DNA from: Planctomycetota bacterium
Lineage (GTDB): Bacteria; Planctomycetota; Planctomycetia; Planctomycetales; Planctomycetaceae
DNA: 59,105 nt
Assembly (NCBI GenBank): GCA_003670925.1
Contig: QWQG01000246.1
Span: 1 to 59,105, forward strand
Reading direction: 5' to 3'
The position numbers and the translations under genes were made by a program. How positions within the stretch are numbered: position 1 is the first letter of the stretch; the number at the start of each line of letters is the position of its first letter. A model generated the notes under the pieces. The model saw only the letters and a list, made by a program, of their open reading frames with translations, ran no database searches and was not told the origin of the DNA. Positions 34,018 to 42,067 of the stretch are shown one piece after another.

Positions 34018-35723
34018 TGACGGGGCTCGCACGCTGGCTAGCGTTGCCAGGAATCGCCGGGCTGTCTCTTGGTATTCTCCGGGAACAAACCGGACTCATG
34101 CTGCTCTCACTTTCGCTCCTTGTGTGGTTGCTGGTCGAATGGCTGCTATTCACATGGCGGTTGTGGTTTGAATTGCGGCACCTGAAGTTTGAACGCAGCG
34201 TGAATGGTCGCACTGAGGACAGTGGTATCCTGTGGGCCGGACGCAGCGTCGCCGTCGAAGTGCGTGTGTCGTCATCGTTTTTTGGCATGGGCTCGATCGT
34301 GCGGATCCGCGATGTTGTACCGGAAAACATGCAAGTGTTGGATCAGGAGAATGACGTGACCATTCGGAGTCGCATTCATTCGGCCGTGTTCCGTTATCGT
34401 GCAATCGTTCTGGGCGCCGGTAAATTGCGTCTGCCGGGATTCCGCATCGTGATGCTAGATCGGCAAGGATTCTTTAGGGCCGAGCGATTCATTCCGTTCC
34501 CCCAGAGTTTTCGCGTGTTGCCTGCGTTTCAAAAAGTTGGCGATCCTCAGCCGCTTGTGAAACGTGTCAATTCCCAACCACAGCATGGGATCCATCGGTT
34601 GCAGCGGTCCGGGATGGGATCGGAGCTGCTTGAGTTGCGAGAATATGCCGCTGGCGATCCTCCGAAGAGCATCGCATGGAAGGTTTCAGCGCGCCGTGAC
34701 AAATTGATGACAAGACAGTACGAATCTGAAGTTCCTGTGCGGCTGCAATTGTTTGTCGATGGATCGATCGGGACGCGCACGGGGGGGTTTGGGTTACGAC
34801 TGCTGGATCAGATGAATTTTGTGGCTGCCAGTGTGGCGCAAGCGGCAATTTCCGCGGGTGACCCGGTCGGGGCGATGTTGTTTGATGAGCGTGGCCTGCG
34901 GCGTGTTCCGGCGGCGACAGGCGATCGTGGTTTTCATCGACTGCTGGACGCATTGTCTGAATTCAGCGTCAACCCAGCCCCGATTCCGGATCGACTTACA
35001 AATCGATTGATTGAAACCGCGTTGGGAGTTGCGGCGGACCAGTTTCCTGAACTTTTGGATGAGCGGGTCAATCACGTCCCTTTTCTGCTGTTTCCGATCT
35101 CACCATGGGCCCATCGTAGGCTCCGTGAAAGGTATCGCCTCGCGGCTGTCATCGCGTTGTTGTATGAATTATCACCTGCGAAACAATTGCAACTTGTGTC
35201 TGACGATCCGCTGATGGCCACCTATGCTCAACACTTTCTCAGTCAATCCGGAATGTCATGGATGGAGCCTGTGATCTCGATTCGCAATCGCGGTTTTCAT
35301 GACGGTATGGCACGGATGGAAATCTTGAGTTCTGCCTTGGCACGCGCCGTCTCACAAGCTAAAGACAATGAAGTGTTTGTTGTATTTGCAGACTTACTGG
35401 AATGCGTACCAAGCCTGTCGCACCTGATGCCAGCCGTCAAGATGGTACTGGCTCGACATCATCGCGTAGCGTTTGTCTGTCCGTCGCCCACATTTTTGCG
35501 GCCCACGGTAGAATCGACGGTCATCCGTTCCTTGGCTACTGAAGATTTGCTCTTGGCAGCTGAACAAATTCGCACGCGTGAATTGGCTGCAAGGCTCCAG
35601 TTCGAACTGCGACGCGTTGGGGCGACCGTCTCAATTTCCGGGGAATCTAGTGCGATCCATTTGGTCCTAGGCCAAATGTCGCTCGCCCGCACTGGCCGCA
35701 TGGCCACCGGAGGGGTGCGATGA
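34017..35723 (+). CDS. DUF58-domain membrane protein
   Basis: A 568-residue DUF58 protein, the usual partner of MoxR. Two hydrophobic segments at the N-terminus (about 12-25 and 27-43) anchor it. A beta-rich region follows (VAVEVRVSSSFFGMGSIVRI, LRLPGFRIVMLDRQGFFRAE), then the DUF58 core with GMGSELLELREYAAGDPPKS and IAWKVSARRDKLMTRQYE, and a vWA-like C-terminal half (VRLQLFVDGSIG). The ATG at 34017 overlaps the moxR stop; the longer frame from 33894 would lie inside moxR. The next gene begins in the ATGA overlap at 35720. Confidence 0.88.
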   Translation: MTGLARWLALPGIAGLSLGILREQTGLMLLSLSLLVWLLVEWLLFTWRLWFELRHLKFERSVNGRTEDSGILWAGRSVAVEVRVSSSFFGMGSIVRIRDVVPENMQVLDQENDVTIRSRIHSAVFRYRAIVLGAGKLRLPGFRIVMLDRQGFFRAERFIPFPQSFRVLPAFQKVGDPQPLVKRVNSQPQHGIHRLQRSGMGSELLELREYAAGDPPKSIAWKVSARRDKLMTRQYESEVPVRLQLFVDGSIGTRTGGFGLRLLDQMNFVAASVAQAAISAGDPVGAMLFDERGLRRVPAATGDRGFHRLLDALSEFSVNPAPIPDRLTNRLIETALGVAADQFPELLDERVNHVPFLLFPISPWAHRRLRERYRLAAVIALLYELSPAKQLQLVSDDPLMATYAQHFLSQSGMSWMEPVISIRNRGFHDGMARMEILSSALARAVSQAKDNEVFVVFADLLECVPSLSHLMPAVKMVLARHHRVAFVCPSPTFLRPTVESTVIRSLATEDLLLAAEQIRTRELAARLQFELRRVGATVSISGESSAIHLVLGQMSLARTGRMATGGVR

Positions 35724-36565
35724 ACCGACCAGATCCATCTGTGGTTACTCCGACGGTTCTCGAACCCACGCACGAAACATCACAGTTCGGCGGACTTTTA
35801 ATCATCTCCGTGCTCGCATCGGCAGCTGGAATTCTGTTTTTACTGGCCCCGCATATGGGATGGCCGCTCAGGTTTTTTTTGACAGCCATCATTCTGCTGA
35901 CGATGAAGTACTGGGGCGGTGTCATGGTATTGATCGCCGTTCAGGCGGATCTATTTTTCCGCGAACCGCCACGTAGCGCAAATTTTCAAGGCGCCACGGG
36001 ACTGCTGGCTGTCTTTCTGATTGTGACACTGTTGATGTTCATCAACCGTAATCGGGAGTTATTGAAACACGCTGCCAGCCGTCCGCTGAGCTCCATCTTC
36101 GGTTTGATTGTGTCGGCCTTCAAGGGCGAAATTGTCTTTGATTCTAGCAAAGCCGTGCGTCAGGTTCCGCAAATGCTGGGAGCGATAATTCGCGCTATTG
36201 CATTGCTGGTTGGCTGCGTGTTTGTGTCTCAGATCCTGCTCAACACGCTTCCCAATCGGCGGACTTTTAACGAAGATCTGCGGGGATGGATGCTGGATGA
36301 AACGTCCGTTCTGCAATGTTCGTTGCTGTTGAGCGGGATAATTGCTGCTTGGATCGTGTGCCATGAAATCTTTTGGCGACAACTGACCCGCGACCAATCG
36401 CGGCTTTATTTGCGCTCGGTGTTTCTGACGATTCATCACGCAGATTTGCGGATGATTGTCCGCGGCCGTCTGCATCTGCGTCAAAAGTCAGCTCTTGAAA
36501 AAAAGGAACGTGAAGCGGCCGCTTTTTCCTGCAGGACCGAAAACTTACCGGAGTTCCGTCGATGA
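35720..36565 (+). CDS. Integral membrane protein of the MoxR/DUF58 operon
   Basis: A 281-residue protein with about five hydrophobic segments (near residues 24-44, 48-70, 92-108, 152-174 and 200-222) and a basic C-terminal tail. No enzymatic motif is seen and no family was recognised. Start and stop overlap the neighbours (ATGA with DUF58, and ATG/TGA overlap with the small gene downstream), so it is made together with them. In other planctomycetes this position is often taken by transglutaminase or similar membrane proteins; here it is not one. Confidence 0.72.
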   Translation: MNRPDPSVVTPTVLEPTHETSQFGGLLIISVLASAAGILFLLAPHMGWPLRFFLTAIILLTMKYWGGVMVLIAVQADLFFREPPRSANFQGATGLLAVFLIVTLLMFINRNRELLKHAASRPLSSIFGLIVSAFKGEIVFDSSKAVRQVPQMLGAIIRAIALLVGCVFVSQILLNTLPNRRTFNEDLRGWMLDETSVLQCSLLLSGIIAAWIVCHEIFWRQLTRDQSRLYLRSVFLTIHHADLRMIVRGRLHLRQKSALEKKEREAAAFSCRTENLPEFRR

Positions 36566-36792
36566 TGTTCTGGATACGCGAAATTGTAGGCTGGGTATTA
36601 GTCGTCGCCGCGTTGGTGGTGATGCAGATGGGGCTCAACTTCGCACTAAGTTCAGGCAGCCCGAAGATTGTAGAAGCATCCGTTGTGATTTTTGCGTCAC
36701 TCGGATTGCTCCGCAGTGGCATCCTGCTGATCAGAATTTCGACTGCTGCCAGAATCTGTAAGCTTGATCGACAGCACGAGAAATCACCGTAA
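36562..36792 (+). CDS. Small two-helix membrane protein
   Basis: A 76-residue protein with two hydrophobic segments (about 8-29 and 37-54, including VGWVLVVAALVVMQMGLNFA). It is probably a membrane hairpin with both termini on the same side. The ATG at 36562 overlaps the stop of the preceding gene, which supports real translation. No family was recognised. It is the last gene of the MoxR operon, convergent with the helicase. Confidence 0.65.
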   Translation: MMFWIREIVGWVLVVAALVVMQMGLNFALSSGSPKIVEASVVIFASLGLLRSGILLIRISTAARICKLDRQHEKSP

Positions 36793-36829
36793 TCTTAGAT
36801 CGGGCGAACGACATCGACCCCGGTCAAAA

Positions 36830-38932
36830 TTAAAACGGCGGAGCTTCGAATTCGTTGGGTGCGGCCGGGGCCTTTTGCTGGATGGGACGCAGTGCCGGGC
36901 GCGGGACCAACGGTGATTGTCCGCTGCCTGGCGGGAGCGGTGCCCCGAGACCGTCATCCTCGCGGCTGATGTGCTCTTCAGGCAAGGCCTCTCCCGGTTC
37001 TAGTTGCATCTCAAACAAAAATCGCGACGGGACGGTTTCGCGACGTTTGCCCCATTTCATGCGTGACTTGGCGCGCGTGAGCGTGAGGTGGTCCATTGCA
37101 CGAGTGACGCCGACATAGGCCAGCCGGCGTTCTTCGGCAATGTCTTTTTCGGAATCGGCATCAATGCTACGTTTGTGTGGCAGGAAGCCTTCTTCCATGC
37201 CGACCAGATAGACACGAGGAAACTCGAGCCCCTTGGCCGAATGCAGCGTCATCAGCCGCACGGCATCCTTGTCCTGTTTCTGATCGCGGTCAGCTTCATC
37301 TTCGCGATCCATCAAGGCTGTCGTTTCCAGAAAGCCTGAAAGCGAAGGATCTTCTGTTCGTTCTACGTACTGGCCGATGGAATTAATGAATTCTTCGAGC
37401 ACCGTTTTGCGAGTTTCCTGCTGGGCTTCCTCTTTGTACTGTTTGATGATTTCGGCTTCATAGTTGATTTCGGATACGAGGCGACGACAAATTTCTGCCA
37501 AATGCTGCGGGGTTTCGTGCATTGCAGCGGCATAGCGTTGGAGCAGACTGCGAAATTCCGACATCGCTTTAAGAGCCTTGGCAGGGATCGCTCCAGCCGC
37601 ACTGGCTTCAGGCAGGATATCCCAAAATGAACAGCCCTTCTTGACTGCCATCTGAATTACTTTTTCTGTTGTTGTTGCTCCGATACCGCGTGCCGGAGTA
37701 TTGATGATTCGCAGCAGACTGACTTCGTCGCGTGGCTGGTCGATGGTCTTCAGGTAGGCCAGTAGGTCGCGAATTTCACGACGGTCATAAAAAGACTGGC
37801 CACCGACCAGTAAGTACGGAACCTGCTGTCGACGAAACTCCTGTTCAAAAACTCGGGGTTGTTCGTTGGTGCGAAACAGAATCGCCACCTGTTTCGCCTT
37901 AACCCCTAGTTCGCTCGTTAAATAGGCGATCTCACTCACCACATTTTCAGCTTCCGCCGTTTCATCGTCGAACACGTGGATGCGAATCGGGGATCCGAAT
38001 TTTTTGTTGGGGATCAGCGTCTTGTCGTGCCGCTGCTTGTTGTGCTTCACCAGCCGATTTGCGGCTTCCAGAATTTTGTCGGTGCAGCGATAGTTGTTTT
38101 CGAGCCGCACAACTCGAGCCCCCGGAAAATGGCCGGCAAAATTGATGATGTGCTCAACATCTGCACCACGCCACCCGTAAATCGACTGATCATCGTCGCC
38201 CACCACACACAGATTTCGATGGGGCTTCACGAGAGCTTCAATCAGTTGAAACTGAACTCCATTCGTGTCCTGATACTCGTCAATCTGGACATGATCAAAT
38301 TTGGACTGGTGCCGTTGTAATACGGCTGGGAATTCCTGAAACAGCTTAACAGTGAGGAGTAGCAGATCGTCAAAATCCACGGCTCCACAAGCGCGAAGTT
38401 GTTTTTGATAACGCTTGTAGCCCATGGCAGCAATCAGATCGAAATCCGTTTCGGTGTTGCTGCTGGCTTCGTGATCCTGAATGCCATGCATTTTCCAGCG
38501 ACTAATGCGGTTAATCAGGTCACTTGGCTTCATGGCCCCGTCGCCGAGACGAATGTCGCGCAGAGCCGTGCGCGCGGCGGATTCCTGATCGTTGCGGTCG
38601 TAGATGGCGAATTTCTTGGGATAACCTAGACAATCGATGTCTTCCCGCAACACCCGCACGCAATACGCATGAAACGTCGACACCACCGGACGTTGCTTAA
38701 ACTGGCGTCCAATCAGCTGAATGGTCCGCTCCTTCATTTCTTTGGCGGCCTTATTCGTAAAGGTCACGGACAAAATTCGATCTGGACGAATTCCGTGCGC
38801 AATCAGATTGGCCATGCGATACGTAATGACACGGGTTTTCCCCGTGCCTGCGCCGGCCAGCACCAGCAGCGGCCCCGCCAGAATTGAGGCCGCTTCACGT
38901 TGTGGCGGATTAAGTCCAGACAAATTCACCAT
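36830..38932 (-). CDS. UvrD/PcrA/Rep-type DNA helicase
   Basis: A superfamily 1A 3'-5' DNA helicase of 700 residues. Motifs: LNPPQREAA (Q motif), LAGAGTGKTRVITYR (Walker A), SVTFTNKAAKEMKER (Ia), QIDEYQDTN (Walker B), VGDDDQSIYGWRGA (III), RLENNYRC (IV), LMTLHSAKGLEFPRVYLVGM (V) and EERRLAYVGVTRA (VI). The C-terminus is extended by a Pro-rich tail (LGAPLPPGSGQSPLVPRPAL). Whether it is UvrD, PcrA or Rep in function cannot be decided by eye. The frame is open to 39076, but MVNLSGLNPPQREA (38932) or MDQCC (38950) is the likely start, placing the Q motif at residue 8. It is convergent with the MoxR operon. Confidence 0.92.
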   Translation of the reverse strand: MVNLSGLNPPQREAASILAGPLLVLAGAGTGKTRVITYRMANLIAHGIRPDRILSVTFTNKAAKEMKERTIQLIGRQFKQRPVVSTFHAYCVRVLREDIDCLGYPKKFAIYDRNDQESAARTALRDIRLGDGAMKPSDLINRISRWKMHGIQDHEASSNTETDFDLIAAMGYKRYQKQLRACGAVDFDDLLLLTVKLFQEFPAVLQRHQSKFDHVQIDEYQDTNGVQFQLIEALVKPHRNLCVVGDDDQSIYGWRGADVEHIINFAGHFPGARVVRLENNYRCTDKILEAANRLVKHNKQRHDKTLIPNKKFGSPIRIHVFDDETAEAENVVSEIAYLTSELGVKAKQVAILFRTNEQPRVFEQEFRRQQVPYLLVGGQSFYDRREIRDLLAYLKTIDQPRDEVSLLRIINTPARGIGATTTEKVIQMAVKKGCSFWDILPEASAAGAIPAKALKAMSEFRSLLQRYAAAMHETPQHLAEICRRLVSEINYEAEIIKQYKEEAQQETRKTVLEEFINSIGQYVERTEDPSLSGFLETTALMDREDEADRDQKQDKDAVRLMTLHSAKGLEFPRVYLVGMEEGFLPHKRSIDADSEKDIAEERRLAYVGVTRAMDHLTLTRAKSRMKWGKRRETVPSRFLFEMQLEPGEALPEEHISREDDGLGAPLPPGSGQSPLVPRPALRPIQQKAPAAPNEFEAPPF

Positions 38933-39429
38933 GATGCAACACTGATCCATGCCATTGAAGGCGCCAAATGTCGGCAGAATACCCGCAACTTTCGCCGCAG
39001 TGGCGAGGCAGGCTACTACGGAGTCTACTCGAACGCAATTCAGTGCCGTAGGGTTCGTCCAACTCCGGCCTGACATCGTTCCATTTCTGCAGAATCTGCA
39101 TTTCCCCCTCGCAACCGACGCGCATTAACCCTCCGTTGCGATCCTTTCTGCCGACGCGACGCCATGTGTTCGGTTGAAAATGCCGAACACAGAACATTTC
39201 CATCGAAAGCGCAAAAATCGTAGTTCTATCTGTCTGGACAGCACAAACCCACCTGCGATATCAACCGCCCGCCCCGTCAGACCGGCACACGAATCACTTG
39301 AGACGCAAATCGGTCTGACATGGTAAAAACAGGAACTCTGAGTCATGGACGATTCAAAGTTTTGAAACAACAGGTTAGCAGTGCAAAGTGTTCGCACGTT
39401 CGTTTTGCTGTCTCAATGAACCCAGATTT

Positions 39430-39446
39430 CTGAATCGCAGATTCAG
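39430..39446. promoter_or_regulatory. Inverted repeat, 7-bp arms
   Basis: CTGAATC-GCA-GATTCAG is a perfect palindrome with a 3-nt centre. The length and tight centre suit a protein-binding operator better than a terminator. It is about 380 bp upstream of the sigma factor start. The right arm GATTCA recurs in the third hairpin (AGATTCATAA). Confidence 0.4.
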
Positions 39447-39501
39447 TGACGCTGAGTTTTAAAAAAGGCAACAAGGCTTTGTCTTCGATGGAACCAGCGG
39501 A

Positions 39502-39522
39502 CTTCGGCATTCTTTGCCGAAG
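39502..39522. promoter_or_regulatory. Stem-loop, 8-bp arms
   Basis: CTTCGGCA and TGCCGAAG are perfectly complementary around a 5-nt loop (TTCTT). A T-tract does not follow on either strand, so it is probably part of an RNA structure or an operator rather than an intrinsic terminator. Confidence 0.4.
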
Positions 39523-39663
39523 AGGTTCAGTGGAAGAAACGCGACGAATATCCGCAAGGCAGAGTTACAAATAATAACAAACAGATCGAACAACACTGCG
39601 GAGTGCCGTTCGGAGCTCAAGGAATCACCACAACATCGATTGACAGGAAGCATGACTGGGGAT

Positions 39664-39690
39664 TTATGAATCTGTTTTTTAGATTCATAA
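39664..39690 (+). promoter_or_regulatory. Stem-loop, 10-bp arms, upstream of sigma factor
   Basis: TTATGAATCT and AGATTCATAA form a perfect 10-bp inverted repeat around a 7-nt loop (GTTTTTT), ending 137 bp before the sigma factor ATG. A TTGACA at 39640-39645 lies 18 bp before the left arm, whose TTATGA would fall at a -10 position (weak match). The palindrome could therefore be an operator over the promoter. The arms are AT-rich, and no T-run follows. Confidence 0.45.
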
Positions 39691-39826
39691 CATCGGTCAT
39701 CAAGATTTTTGTCGAAAGAAACTGTTGTAGCGATTTTTCTGAACTTCGATACCAGTCGGACCGATAATCAACGATACGGAATGTATCTTGAGTTTCGGGC
39801 ACTTGCTGTTCGTCACGGAGGATTGA

Positions 39827-40603
39827 ATGGCTACTAAGGTCAATGAAGACGTTACTGATGTGTGGGTTGTCTACAAGCAGGATCAGAGCAACCAAGAGTT
39901 GCGGAACCGCTTGATGGAGCGATATTTATCGCTCGTAAGATACAACGCGGAACGAGTCTGGGCAAAGTTGCCTGAAGGCGTCGATCTGAATGACTTAATG
40001 TCAGCCGGGGTCTTTGGTTTGATGGATGCCATCGAAGCCTTTGATATGGAACGCGGTGTTAAGTTCGAAACCTACTGCGTCCCTCGTATTCGAGGGGCAA
40101 TGCTGGACGAACTGCGGACGATGGACTGGGTTCCCCGGCTTGTGCGGAGCAAAGCTAGTAAGGTGGAAGCCGCACGAAAGGTCGTGGAAGCTCGTGTTGG
40201 TCGTCCGCCGACCGAAGTTGAAATCGCCGAGCAGATGGGCTTGCCGATTCATGAATTCGAGCGAATGAAATCGGACGCCAGCGCCGTAAATCTGGTGAGT
40301 CTCGAAAAGAAATGGTACGAGACGGACAGCTACAAGGATGTTCGTGAAGTCGATGTCGTGGAAGACATTAAGTGCGAAGACCCAACGGTGGGCATCCAGA
40401 AAATGGATCTGATGCGACTGGTCACGAAGGGACTCAATCGCAACGAACGCCTCATTATTATTCTGTATTACTACGAAGAACTTACGATGAAGGATATCGG
40501 CAACACTTTGGGGTTGTCTGAATCCCGCGTTAGCCAGATGCACTCCAGTATCGTCGCTCGCCTGAAAGAACAATTGGAACGCCGTCGCCCAGAATTTGAC
40601 TGA
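39827..40603 (+). CDS. FliA/WhiG-family RNA polymerase sigma factor
   Basis: A 258-residue sigma-70 family protein of the FliA/WhiG/SigB type. Region 2 is LRNRLMERYLSLVRYNAERV, then GVDLNDLMSAGVFGLMDAIE and FETYCVPRIRGAMLDELRTM. Region 3 is in ARKVVEARVGRPPTEVEIAE. Region 4 is LNRNERLIIILYYYEELTMK with the helix-turn-helix DIGNTLGLSESRVSQMHSSI. Such factors direct flagellar or developmental genes; no flagellar or anti-sigma gene is in the window, so the regulon is unknown. A strong Shine-Dalgarno, GGAGG (39817-39821), lies 5 bp before the ATG. An intrinsic terminator follows, so it is a single-gene unit. Confidence 0.93.
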   Translation: MATKVNEDVTDVWVVYKQDQSNQELRNRLMERYLSLVRYNAERVWAKLPEGVDLNDLMSAGVFGLMDAIEAFDMERGVKFETYCVPRIRGAMLDELRTMDWVPRLVRSKASKVEAARKVVEARVGRPPTEVEIAEQMGLPIHEFERMKSDASAVNLVSLEKKWYETDSYKDVREVDVVEDIKCEDPTVGIQKMDLMRLVTKGLNRNERLIIILYYYEELTMKDIGNTLGLSESRVSQMHSSIVARLKEQLERRRPEFD

Positions 40604-40637
40604 TTGTGAATTCTAGGCAGATCATGAAACACGCATA

Positions 40638-40672
40638 CGCCTAGCACAGTTTTCTGTGCCGGGCGTTTTTTT
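40638..40672 (+). terminator. Intrinsic terminator after the sigma factor gene
   Basis: CGCCTAGCACAG and CTGTGCCGGGCG pair around a TTTT loop (a six-base inner stem, one wobble and one mismatch, then four GC pairs), directly followed by seven T residues (40666-40672). It lies 35 bp after the sigma stop and also separates it from the convergent gene at 40687. Confidence 0.85.
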
Positions 40673-40686
40673 GCGCGCGGCGAAAT

Positions 40687-41127
40687 TTACTGAAACGACC
40701 CCGAGACGTCCGGGATAATCGCAGTGGGCTCTCCCAGAATTTCCAGCCATACGATGTTCAACGTCGCTGGAGATTCATGATTGGATGATCTGCATAACAC
40801 GCTCAGGAGATTGAACTCCGTAAGCCGGCCGGTAACATCGAAGGCAAATTCCGCATCCAGACTGGCAGCACACTCCACAATGTTGGTTCCATTGATCAGC
40901 ACGGTATGAGGCATTTCACTGACCTGCAATACAATCCGGAGTGTGGTTGTGCCGTCGATGCCTGTCGGGCAATGAAAACCTCGATTCAGCAGTACGCCAG
41001 CCGCACCTCGCGATTCTGAAAGCGTAAACGGCAACTGACAGCGAATCACTTCGCCGACGGGCTGGCCGTCGGTCTCAATCAATTGTGCTTCCCAAGGCCC
41101 AGCTAGGCGAATTCGGTGATTTCTCAT
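40687..41127 (-). CDS. Small beta-sandwich protein, GH2-sugar-binding-like
   Basis: A 146-residue protein without signal peptide. The pattern IRLAGPWEAQLI near the start, LLNRGFHCPTGIDGTTTLRI in the middle, and HTVLINGTNI followed by FAFDVTGRLTEFNLLSVLC resembles the jelly-roll sugar-binding domain at the N-terminus of family 2 glycosidases. No catalytic domain follows. The resemblance is by eye and weak. It ends 15 bp from the sigma terminator and starts 29 bp downstream of the redoxin-like gene, with which it probably forms an operon. Confidence 0.6.
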   Translation of the reverse strand: MRNHRIRLAGPWEAQLIETDGQPVGEVIRCQLPFTLSESRGAAGVLLNRGFHCPTGIDGTTTLRIVLQVSEMPHTVLINGTNIVECAASLDAEFAFDVTGRLTEFNLLSVLCRSSNHESPATLNIVWLEILGEPTAIIPDVSGSFQ

Positions 41128-41155
41128 AACGCAGGGTCTGCTCTGTTCAATTCGC

Positions 41156-41725
41156 TTAACTGCCGGAAATCAATTGCGTCAGGAACAATTCCGAATCCGC
41201 GATCGGTTTTGGTTTGTTGCCATCCCATTCAACAAGTCCCGTTTGTTCGATGACAAATATGGCAGGCCTGATGTCAGCGACGGATTTTGTTGAAGGCAAG
41301 ATTGCCGTACCCCACATGACTGAGCTGGAGTCCGGATATCCAGATCGCGTGTCGTGCAGCACTGGAAACGGAAAATTTTCAGCCTGCGATTTGAACTCAG
41401 GAGTCATCGGCGTCGAAATCGCAATCAGTCTGATCCCCGTCCGCTTAATCGCCGGGGCAAACTCCCGAATTCGCCGCATCAGGGGATCACCGTTAAGTCC
41501 GTGACTGGAATCAAAGAAAACCAGCACAATTCGATGCCGATGCAAATAGCTTTGCAGGTTCGCCTGTCGGCCATTTTGATCGAGCAACTGAAATGTTGGT
41601 GCGGGCCGCTCATCTACAAACATCGCAGTCACCTGCACGACATCACGCGGTGTCAAAATTCTCCACGCCGTGGCTGTGACGACCAACAGCAGCACGCTGC
41701 CAAAGAATTTTTCCCGAAGTTTCAT
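41156..41725 (-). CDS. Membrane-anchored redoxin-like protein without cysteines
   Basis: A protein of about 189 residues with an N-terminal membrane segment (FFGSVLLLVVTATAWRIL) and an AhpC/TSA-like thioredoxin fold. It has APTFQLLDQNGRQANLQSYL, HRIVLVFFDSSHGLNGDPLM, FAPAIKRTGIRLIAISTPM, and PAIFVIEQTGLVEWDGNKPK. Where peroxiredoxins and TlpA proteins have a catalytic cysteine, the sequence is FFDSSHG; there is no cysteine in the whole protein. It therefore cannot be a thiol redox enzyme of the normal kind. The ATG at 41725 (MKLREKFFG) is preferred over 41758, since it puts basic residues just before the membrane segment. Confidence 0.72.
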   Translation of the reverse strand: MKLREKFFGSVLLLVVTATAWRILTPRDVVQVTAMFVDERPAPTFQLLDQNGRQANLQSYLHRHRIVLVFFDSSHGLNGDPLMRRIREFAPAIKRTGIRLIAISTPMTPEFKSQAENFPFPVLHDTRSGYPDSSSVMWGTAILPSTKSVADIRPAIFVIEQTGLVEWDGNKPKPIADSELFLTQLISGS

Positions 41726-41734
41726 TGACCCGCC

Positions 41735-42067
41735 ATGTGTGTGATTGAATTCCGACATCGTGAGAGCAACTTGATACTCCGCAGGGGTCTAAGTGCGGCC
41801 TTTGCTTGGCGCCGAAGTCGTGTGACTTCAGCTTGCATGCTGGCAGGCCTCCGAATTCTTACGAATCAGGCCACATCTCTGTGCACCGGCCGTGAGTATA
41901 GCAACACAAGTGCAAAGGGCCATCTGTTGCCGCAAGAAATCGTACGGTACGCCACCTCTCATCTTTGCGACGGACTCAGTCAGGCACATGAGTTAGGTCT
42001 CATCCACCGGCATCTCATGCCGGCGAACGTGGGGAAGCAGAACGCTCGACTCACAACAATTCGATAA
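41735..42067 (+). pseudogene. Remnant of a Ser/Thr protein kinase
   Basis: The C-terminal part of this 110-residue frame reads LLPQEIVRYATSHLCDGLSQ followed by AHELGLIHRHLMPANV. That is the alpha-E helix and catalytic loop of a Hanks-type kinase (usually AHE-GLVHRDIKPANL). The catalytic Asp and the Lys are replaced (HRHLMPAN), and neither the ATP-binding N-lobe nor the DFG motif is present. The first 50 residues are not recognisable. The end overlaps the stop of the DUF1501 gene on the other strand by 17 bp. It is best read as a decayed kinase fragment; expression is unlikely. Confidence 0.55.

Larger units (their letters stand above)
38933..39826. other. Long leader region upstream of the sigma factor gene
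   Basis: Nearly 0.9 kb without a recognisable gene, between the helicase start and the sigma factor. Open frames on the minus strand (39125-39397 and 39617-39895) have no motif. Three perfect inverted repeats lie in 260 bp (listed separately), and a TTGACA at 39640-39645 could be a -35 box. The region may contain the sigma gene's promoter, a long 5' untranslated leader, or a small RNA. Confidence 0.45.
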
